The notes beneath the pieces are model-generated. The model had not been told where the DNA came from. It searched no databases and was given only the letters and a program-made list of their open reading frames with translations. Below, one piece after another: positions 1-4,289 of a stretch of 5,817 nt of DNA. Each line of letters starts with the position of its first letter. The first letter of the stretch is position 1. Made by a program: the position numbers and the translations under genes. This DNA is from an uncultured Bacteroidota bacterium (GTDB taxonomy: Bacteria; Bacteroidota; Bacteroidia; Flavobacteriales; Schleiferiaceae): NCBI GenBank assembly GCA_913056475.1, contig CAJXMS010000152.1, positions 1 to 5,817 of the forward strand, read 5' to 3'.

Positions 1-75
1 AAGATGATGAAGATGATGCAGGGCGGCGGTGGCCGTAAGCTGGAACAGATGATGCAGCAAAATATGCGGCCTTAG
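1..75 (+). CDS. ffh: Signal recognition particle GTPase Ffh, C-terminal end only (partial)
   Basis: The first 24 codons of the window are open in frame 1 and end at TAG (73-75). They encode a tail with seven methionines, containing KMMKMM, a GGGG run, then RKLEQMMQQNM. This pattern is typical of the end of the M domain of Ffh/SRP54, the GTPase that binds 4.5S RNA and hydrophobic signal sequences and delivers ribosomes to the FtsY receptor at the inner membrane. The NG GTPase domain lies upstream of the window, so the call rests only on the methionine-rich tail and its position at a normal stop. The next gene converges on it after 12 bp, leaving no room for a terminator between them. Another methionine-rich protein is possible but less likely. 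Confidence 0.72.
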   Translation, partial: KMMKMMQGGGGRKLEQMMQQNMRP

Positions 76-87
76 GGAGCCTGCCCC

Positions 88-1167
88 TCATTCAAACAAA
101 CGAAACTGCCCTCTGGGCACCCGTAAAAAAGCGTCCCGGTTGTAAGGGGGCATGCTGATTCCTCTAAAGTATTTTTTCCGCGCTAAGGCAATGGTTTGTT
201 TCACAGCCAGGGCTTCCGGGCCTTCCCCTTTCATTCGGCGACCAAATTGACTGTCGTTGAGCTGCCCGCCGTGGGTAGCTTCGATGCCGTGCTTGATTTT
301 TTCCCGTCTATCCGGATAGTGGTGGGCTACCCAGTCCATAAAAAGAGGACCCAAGGAATCATTGAGGCGCACCATGGTGTAATCGATGGCGCGGGCGCCC
401 GCCGCCCTTACCGCGGAGGCTATGGACATGATCTCGTGGCTGTTGAGCCCCGGGATCACCGGGGCGATCATTACCTGGACGGGCACCCCATTTTGGGCCA
501 GTAGCTCGATGGTCTTGAGCCGCTGGCGGATGGCGGCCGTGCGAGGCTCCAGGCGGCTGCGCAGCTTTTCATCTAAGGTAGTTACCGAGAGGGCCACATG
601 CACCAGCCCCTGGCGCGCCATGGGCGTAAGCAAATCGATATCGCGTTTTATAAGCGCATTTTTAGTGATAATACCCACGGGCTGGCGGTATTGGTGCAGC
701 ACTTTCAGCATTTGTCGGGTTATTTGAAACTGCTGCTCGGCCGGCTGGTAGCAGTCGGTATTGCCACTGAGCATGATGGGGGCTGGATTCCAGGAAGGCT
801 TTTGAAGGGTTTGCTCGAGCAAGCCGGGGGCGTTCTCCTTTACCAGCACTGTTTGCTCAAAGTCACGCCCCGAACTGTAGCCCCAGTACTGGTGGCTGTT
901 GCGCGCATAACAGTAACTGCAGCCGTGCTCACAGCCCTGATACGGGTTCATGCTCCAGGCGCGCCCTATATCGGGGCTATTGACCCGGTTTACGATGCTC
1001 TTGGGGTATACCCGGAGGTAGCGGGTTTTACGGGGCTGGGCGGGGTCTTCCCCCTCTTGGTGCAAATATTCCCGAAAGGTATCTTCCGGCTGGTAACTAT
1101 GCGCTTCAAAGCGGTTTTGGGGGTCCATTTGGGCCCCACGACCCTTCTGGTAGGGATCTTTACTCAT
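88..1167 (-). CDS. SplB-like radical SAM protein, PA0069/Rv2578c family
   Basis: The 359-residue protein has the radical SAM iron-sulfur motif CX3CX2C at C79, C83 and C86, inside MNPYQGCEHGCSYCYARN. Further family blocks are KENAP (110-114), GNTDCYQP (135-142), ITKN near 167-170 followed by RDIDLL (175-180), and LSVTTLD (193-199) leading into LEPRT. The N-terminal KGRGAQ...NRF segment is also typical of the PA0069 family (COG1533, related to spore photoproduct lyase). Such enzymes cleave S-adenosylmethionine reductively to a 5'-deoxyadenosyl radical. The substrate of this subfamily is not known to me, and a DNA-repair role is inferred from its SplB kinship. The last residues, QFRLF (354-358), resemble the sliding-clamp binding consensus QL[S/D]LF. 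The ATG overlaps the stop of the upstream regulator gene (ATGA, 1167-1164), so the two are probably co-transcribed and translationally coupled. The length looks complete and no key residue is missing. Confidence 0.9.
   Translation of the reverse strand: MSKDPYQKGRGAQMDPQNRFEAHSYQPEDTFREYLHQEGEDPAQPRKTRYLRVYPKSIVNRVNSPDIGRAWSMNPYQGCEHGCSYCYARNSHQYWGYSSGRDFEQTVLVKENAPGLLEQTLQKPSWNPAPIMLSGNTDCYQPAEQQFQITRQMLKVLHQYRQPVGIITKNALIKRDIDLLTPMARQGLVHVALSVTTLDEKLRSRLEPRTAAIRQRLKTIELLAQNGVPVQVMIAPVIPGLNSHEIMSIASAVRAAGARAIDYTMVRLNDSLGPLFMDWVAHHYPDRREKIKHGIEATHGGQLNDSQFGRRMKGEGPEALAVKQTIALARKKYFRGISMPPYNRDAFLRVPRGQFRLFE
91..119 (-). terminator. Possible intrinsic terminator inside the end of the radical SAM gene
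   Basis: A perfect 5-bp stem, TGCCC/GGGCA, with a 3-base loop lies at 107-119. Read on the minus strand it is followed by a T-rich but interrupted tract (GTTTCGTTTGTTTG). It overlaps the last codons of the radical SAM gene. The stem is short and the T tract broken, so this is a weak candidate. Confidence 0.22.
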
Positions 1168-1958
1168 GAGGGTTTACCATCTACTTTGGCATGTAGCGAT
1201 TGGACCTGGGCTCGCAGCTCGTCCAGCATCTGAAGCAAGCGTTGATTCTGAACTTCGAAATGGCCTTCGCGGTCCGGCAGTTCGAAACTTAAAACGCCCT
1301 TGGCCCGCCATACTTCCAAAACCTCACTTAAGGGCAGTCCGTAAGCCTCGTATTCCGGATTATCGCTGCGGAGCCACAAGCGTTCCTTTTCAGCTACCTC
1401 ATTATCCACCCTTTTGTAAACGATGCCGTCGTTTAAGGTAAGCAGGATATAGCACTGCCCGCTTTTTATGCTCTGCCAATTTTCTACGTATTCACCTATG
1501 ATGTAAGTGCCGGGTTGTACGGGCAGCATGCTGTCGCCCTCGATCTGGAAAATGCGAATGGTACCGCTCTGCTGGAGTTCGGGTAGGGGGAGGCGGGCCG
1601 TCTGCAGTTGGTCCAGGTATTCCGTATCGGCATACCCCCGGGTATACCCGGCGGCTGCCTTCTGGGGGATAAGGGAAATTTCCTCTTCCCCCGCTTGATT
1701 AATGGCCACCGGCAGCACCCGCAGCTTTTGTTGGTAGGGCTGCGGCGCGCGCCCGTCCAGCGGCTTCTCGATCAAATCCCCCAGCGGTACCCCAAAGAGG
1801 TGAGCCAAGAGCTGCAGGGTAGCCAGGCGAGGTTCACTACGGCCCTCTTCATAAGCGCCTATCAGGCTGCGGTTTACTTCCAGCCTATCGGCCAAATGTG
1901 CTTGCGTCCAGCCGCGTGCTTTGCGGAGATATCGAATATTGCTGCCTAAGTATTCCAT
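1164..1958 (-). CDS. XRE-family regulator with S24/LexA-like self-cleavage domain
   Basis: The 264-residue protein has two recognisable halves. Residues about 6-63 form an XRE/Cro-type helix-turn-helix, with TQAHLADRLEV as the scaffold helix and NRSLIGAYEEGR as the recognition helix. Residues about 95-228 look like the S24 peptidase fold of LexA and phage CI repressors: an AAAGY segment with a candidate Ala103-Gly104 cleavage bond, the EGDSM motif with nucleophile Ser143, and the partner Lys182 in VYKR. LexA-type proteins cut themselves when RecA filaments form on damaged DNA, so this is probably a damage-sensing repressor; direct RecA dependence is inferred. A C-terminal extension (about 233-258) looks like a short coiled coil. 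The ATG at 1958 is preceded by AAAGGG six bases upstream, a weak ribosome site. Its stop overlaps the start of the radical SAM gene. It is probably not the housekeeping LexA, whose N-terminal domain is a winged helix. Confidence 0.88.
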   Translation of the reverse strand: MEYLGSNIRYLRKARGWTQAHLADRLEVNRSLIGAYEEGRSEPRLATLQLLAHLFGVPLGDLIEKPLDGRAPQPYQQKLRVLPVAINQAGEEEISLIPQKAAAGYTRGYADTEYLDQLQTARLPLPELQQSGTIRIFQIEGDSMLPVQPGTYIIGEYVENWQSIKSGQCYILLTLNDGIVYKRVDNEVAEKERLWLRSDNPEYEAYGLPLSEVLEVWRAKGVLSFELPDREGHFEVQNQRLLQMLDELRAQVQSLHAKVDGKPS

Positions 1959-1976
1959 GTAATACCCTTTAGGTGG

Positions 1977-2006
1977 CTAAAATAATAAGCATTCTATTTA
2001 AATTAG
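1977..2006. promoter_or_regulatory. Imperfect inverted repeat, candidate operator upstream of the regulator gene
   Basis: This 30-bp AT-rich segment begins CTAA and ends TTAG. It reads the same on both strands at 10 of 15 symmetric positions, in the pattern CTAAnnTAAnnAGnA and its complement (the listed half-site is that of the minus strand). It lies 19 bp upstream of the regulator start codon and overlaps a near-consensus -7 box on the minus strand (TATTTTAG, 1984-1977). An autoregulatory site is expected for a LexA/CI-like repressor, and this is the best symmetric element in the divergent region. AT-rich DNA produces such symmetry by chance, so confidence is limited. Confidence 0.3.
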
Positions 2007-2038
2007 TTTTTCCGGATAAATTTTGGGGCGCCCTTTGG

Positions 2039-2098
2039 CAATACCTTTTTAAAGGCAGGCGCATTATTCTGGTAAACCCCTGAATTTTCAATACCTTT
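2039..2098 (+). repeat. 10-bp direct repeat CAATACCTTT, two copies 50 bp apart
   Basis: The sequence CAATACCTTT occurs at 2039-2048 and again at 2089-2098, exactly 50 bp apart. The second copy contains most of the -7 promoter box of the lipoprotein gene. The first gives TACCTTTT, one base from the TAnnTTTG consensus. The repeat may reflect tandem promoters or a binding site, or may be chance. Confidence 0.4.
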
Positions 2099-2099
2099 G
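2068..2099 (+). promoter_or_regulatory. Bacteroidota-type promoter for the DUF4399 lipoprotein gene
   Basis: TACCTTTG at 2092-2099 is an exact match to the -7 consensus TAnnTTTG of the primary sigma factor in Bacteroidota. A weak -33 match, TCTG (2068-2071), lies 20 bases before it, against the consensus TTTG. The start of transcription would be about 2104-2107. That gives a leader of roughly 30 bases before the ATG at 2136, with no Shine-Dalgarno sequence, as is common in this phylum. Confidence 0.55.
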
Positions 2100-2135
2100 A
2101 AACTCATTAGAAGCACAAACGTAAAAGCCAAACTC

Positions 2136-2639
2136 ATGAAAAAAGTATTCTTTTCTCTTACTTTAGCGGGTGTAATGCTGGCCGGCTGCCAAAACACCGC
2201 CCCGCAATCCGGCGGTGAAGAGGAAACAAAAGACCAAAACGCCAAGAAGGAAGAAAAGGCGGAAAAAGATAGCAAAGGGATACTCCCCGATGTACCGGCC
2301 AATGCCTCCGTAAGCTTTGGCAATATCGCCGACGGAGACACCTTGACCAACCCGGTAGCCTTTGCCTACGAAGTGAGCGGAATGGAGGTAGAACCAGCCG
2401 GAGAGGTTAATGCCGGTAAAGGGCACCATCACCTCCTTATCAATCATAGTTATACCCCTAAAGGAGAAGCGCTGCCCGCGGATAGCACCCATATCCACTA
2501 CGGGGGTGGCCAAACGGCCGACACCCTAGAGCTACCGGCCGGTAAACACGCACTGACCATGCAGTTTGCTGATGGTTACCACCGCTCCTACGGCAAGCAG
2601 ATGAGCAAAACGGTAAAGGTTTACGTAAAAGGCGAATAA
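2136..2639 (+). CDS. DUF4399-domain lipoprotein
   Basis: The 167-residue protein starts MKKVFFSLTLAG and has a lipobox LAGC at 15-18. It is therefore predicted to be exported, cut before Cys18 and lipidated. Residues about 24-48 form a hydrophilic linker rich in Glu and Lys. The rest (about 49-165) matches my memory of the DUF4399 domain: GHHHLLI (96-102), HIHYGGGQT (119-127), LPAGKHALTMQFADG (133-147) and a closing VKVYV strand. The clustered histidines (97-99, 119, 121, 138, 149) could bind a metal, but the family function is unknown to me and that is inference. I chose ATG 2136 over the in-frame TTG at 2097, because TTG 2097 lies within the promoter box and only the ATG places a signal peptide at the N-terminus. 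It is a single-gene unit with its own promoter and terminator, divergent from the LexA-like operon. Confidence 0.87.
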   Translation: MKKVFFSLTLAGVMLAGCQNTAPQSGGEEETKDQNAKKEEKAEKDSKGILPDVPANASVSFGNIADGDTLTNPVAFAYEVSGMEVEPAGEVNAGKGHHHLLINHSYTPKGEALPADSTHIHYGGGQTADTLELPAGKHALTMQFADGYHRSYGKQMSKTVKVYVKGE

Positions 2640-2671
2640 ACGCGCCCCCGTTTTTTCCAGCTAAAATTACT

Positions 2672-2699
2672 AAGCCCTGCCATTTGGTGGGGCTTTTTT
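2672..2699 (+). terminator. Intrinsic terminator of the lipoprotein gene
   Basis: A 10-bp stem (AAGCCCTGCC, 2672-2681, with GGTGGGGCTT, 2686-2695; two G-T wobbles) closes a 4-base ATTT loop. It ends in six T residues (2694-2699), 32 bp past the stop codon. On the minus strand the stem is followed only by TAGTAATTTTAG, so it may act weakly for prmC coming from the other side. Confidence 0.85.
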
Positions 2700-2727
2700 G
2701 TTCCTAAACGCCCCCAAGACCTCTATT

Positions 2728-3567
2728 TTAAGCAGTAAAATTGACCCATAAAAAACGCGGAACCTCACTGCTATCGGTCCCCAGTTGAGCGCCATGGCCG
2801 GTCTTTTCAAATAAGCTCCGGACTTCCGTCGCCGTGGAGCGGTTAAGCTCCAGCGCCATGGGGGTGGGAGGCGGGTAGGTTTCTGCTATTATTCGGTAAA
2901 AGAGCAGTGGATCATCCGCCGGGGTAAATAGTGCTTCGGCTGGTTCGTGCTGCCATACCTGGGCTTCCATCTGGTCTTTTTCAGCGGGGCGCACGTAGGG
3001 CGGGTTGCTGAGGATCAAATCCCAGGGCCCAGCCGGGCGTTCCTTGGACTCCAGAAAATTTCCTTGCTGCCACCGCACGGCTAGCTGGTTGAGCCCTCCA
3101 TTTTGAGCGGCCAGGGCCAGGGCATCGGCACTTTTATCCAGGCCCAGAACCGAGGCCTGGGGCCAGTGGGCCTGACAAGCCAGCGCCAGACAGCCGGTAC
3201 CCGTGCCCACATCCAATATACGCCCAGGCGGTGGGAAGGGCCAGGACTTTTTTAGCTGCCAGATCAACTCTTCCGTTTCGGGCCGGGGAATGAGCGCACC
3301 GGGACCTACCGCCAGGGTAAGCCCATCAAATGATACCTCACCGAGCAGGTGTTGCACCGGCACATCGGCCCGCAGGCCCGCCAGATCCCTTTCCAGCTGG
3401 CGGCGTAGTTCCTCTGAGAGAGTCGCCTCCGGATCGCTCAAGTACTGCAAGCGCGCAATTCCCCCTCGAGCCTCCAGTACTAAGTGAAACAGGGCCTCCG
3501 CCTCGCCTGCTCCCCGGCGAGGAGCTAACTCCCTACGGAATTGGTCTTTAATTGTTTGGCGTTTCAC
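2728..3567 (-). CDS. prmC: Peptide chain release factor N5-glutamine methyltransferase PrmC
   Basis: The 279-residue protein has the usual PrmC layout and length. A helical N-terminal domain (about 1-75) ends in PVQHLLGEVSF. Then come LIPRPETEELI (92-102), the S-adenosylmethionine-binding loop LDVGTGTGCLALA (118-130), the catalytic NPPY (188-191) and HEPAEALF (207-214). PrmC (HemK) uses S-adenosylmethionine to methylate the glutamine of the GGQ motif in release factors RF1 and RF2, which speeds peptide release at stop codons; it is cytoplasmic. The start is GTG at 3567, giving MKRQTIKDQF; no in-frame ATG lies nearby. It overlaps the end of the upstream membrane-protein gene by 20 bp, so the two are very likely one transcript. 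prfA is not in the window. The gene ends 28 bp from the lipoprotein terminator. Confidence 0.95.
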   Translation of the reverse strand: MKRQTIKDQFRRELAPRRGAGEAEALFHLVLEARGGIARLQYLSDPEATLSEELRRQLERDLAGLRADVPVQHLLGEVSFDGLTLAVGPGALIPRPETEELIWQLKKSWPFPPPGRILDVGTGTGCLALACQAHWPQASVLGLDKSADALALAAQNGGLNQLAVRWQQGNFLESKERPAGPWDLILSNPPYVRPAEKDQMEAQVWQHEPAEALFTPADDPLLFYRIIAETYPPPTPMALELNRSTATEVRSLFEKTGHGAQLGTDSSEVPRFLWVNFTA

Positions 3568-3910
3568 GCTGTTCTTGCTGGGCCGCTTTGCGGGCTTTTC
3601 GCTTCGTGCTGGTAAATGTACTGTACGCGCCGTACACGATCATGGCCCCGAGCAGAGCATACACCCACCAGGGTATATTATGCCCCGCAATGAAAAGATA
3701 CAGATAGGCGGAAACGAAAAAAAAGCCCGCCAAAAGAACCGGGATTACCAGGGACTTGCCTCTGCGATAATTGCGCACGATCCAGCCCAGCGAAAGGGTG
3801 AAAAACGGAATGGCCCCCACGTAAATACTGCCAAATACAAGGGGATTGACCCCGTATTTATCCCCCAGGCTCATAAACCATTCTAAGAAACTTTGCCACC
3901 AGGCTTCCAT
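3548..3910 (-). CDS. Small three-helix membrane protein of unknown function
   Basis: The 120-residue protein has three predicted membrane segments at about 22-45, 53-75 and 79-97. The basic loop RNYRRGK (46-52) and the basic tail TKRKARK (about 102-108) suggest, by the positive-inside rule, an N-terminus outside and a C-terminus in the cytoplasm. The N-terminus is rich in tryptophan and aromatic residues (MEAWWQSFLEWF), and the second turn reads GHNIPWW. The sequence, especially VNPLVFGSIYVGAIPFF, resembles a small inner-membrane protein I recall as widespread in Bacteroidota, but I know no assigned function. There is no signal peptide or catalytic motif. It is the first gene of a two-gene unit with prmC, and the 20-bp overlap suggests coupled translation rather than shared function. 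The hydrophobic pattern and gene overlap make it a real gene. Confidence 0.82.
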   Translation of the reverse strand: MEAWWQSFLEWFMSLGDKYGVNPLVFGSIYVGAIPFFTLSLGWIVRNYRRGKSLVIPVLLAGFFFVSAYLYLFIAGHNIPWWVYALLGAMIVYGAYSTFTSTKRKARKAAQQEQRETPNN

Positions 3911-3930
3911 AACATACGTTCTTTTGAATT

Positions 3931-3959
3931 ATTGTACTCCGGCCAGCTGCCGGCTTCAA
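3931..3959 (-). promoter_or_regulatory. Alternative sigma70-like promoter, with hairpin in spacer, for the membrane protein/prmC unit
   Basis: On the minus strand TTGAAG (3959-3954) and TACAAT (3936-3931) are separated by exactly 17 bases. This is close to the enterobacterial -35/-10 consensus. Most of the spacer is a perfect 5-bp inverted repeat, CCGGC/GCCGG (3939-3953). The phylum normally uses a different consensus, so this is a second choice to the box at 3975-3982. Confidence 0.3.
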
Positions 3960-3974
3960 GGCTTTAAGTGGGGT

Positions 3975-3982
3975 CAAAATTA
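3975..3982 (-). promoter_or_regulatory. Bacteroidota-type -7 box for the membrane protein/prmC unit
   Basis: The minus strand reads TAATTTTG, an exact match to TAnnTTTG, 64 bp upstream of the ATG at 3910. Transcription would start near 3970 and give a leader of about 60 bases. I see no convincing -33 element at the expected distance, so this is moderate evidence only. Confidence 0.38.
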
Positions 3983-4289
3983 GGCGACGCCACCGGCACC
4001 GAGCGTAAGCGGGCCGACAAGTGACAGGAGGCATTTTTGTTCGCGGATGCTTAGGCCGCCTAGCCAGCCCCCTTTCGGAGGTTTTATTTAATGGACTGCT
4101 CCGCTACCAGAGCCAGGCACCGGCCAGAAAGTTTGGCGCGGGCTGGGCCTTGCGGAGATGGGGCCTGGCGGCCAAATGTACCAGCGGACCTCCTTGCAGC
4201 CTTAATCATTTGCAAAACGCTGCACCTCCCCAGGTGGAATCAACGGAATTATTCCCGATTTTTGCCGCTCATTTCAAACGATTCCCCCT

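Larger units (their letters stand above)
3911..4289. other. 379-bp intergenic region between divergent genes, probable helicase 5' leader
   Basis: No convincing gene lies here. The part next to the minus-strand gene (3911-3982) holds its candidate promoters. The section 4020-4240 is unusually GC-rich for an intergenic stretch and contains several short perfect stems. These include GCCA/TGGC with flanking CCG/CGG (4120-4141), GGCC/GGCC (4162-4173) enclosed by GGAG/CTCC (4154-4193), and CACCT/AGGTG with a CCCC loop (4223-4236). A long structured leader would suit an RNA helicase gene, but GC-rich DNA forms such stems by chance. I found no tRNA, SRP RNA, RNase P or tmRNA signature, and no clear plus-strand promoter. 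Confidence 0.45.

Noticed and set aside
598..1233. Long open frame of 211 codons on the plus strand
   Set aside because: It lies antisense to the radical SAM gene and the end of the regulator gene, both with clear motifs. It has no family features and is a shadow of a GC-rich coding strand.
2097..2135. N-terminal extension of the lipoprotein from TTG 2097
   Set aside because: TTG 2097 lies inside the probable promoter box, and the added 13 residues would bury the signal peptide. ATG 2136 gives a standard lipoprotein N-terminus.
2163..2513. 116-codon minus-strand frame opposite the lipoprotein
   Set aside because: It is fully antisense to a gene with a signal peptide and conserved domain, and lacks a plausible start region.
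3983..4289. Known structured RNA (SRP RNA, RNase P RNA, tmRNA or tRNA) in the intergenic region
   Set aside because: None of the conserved sequence signatures of these RNAs could be found on either strand.
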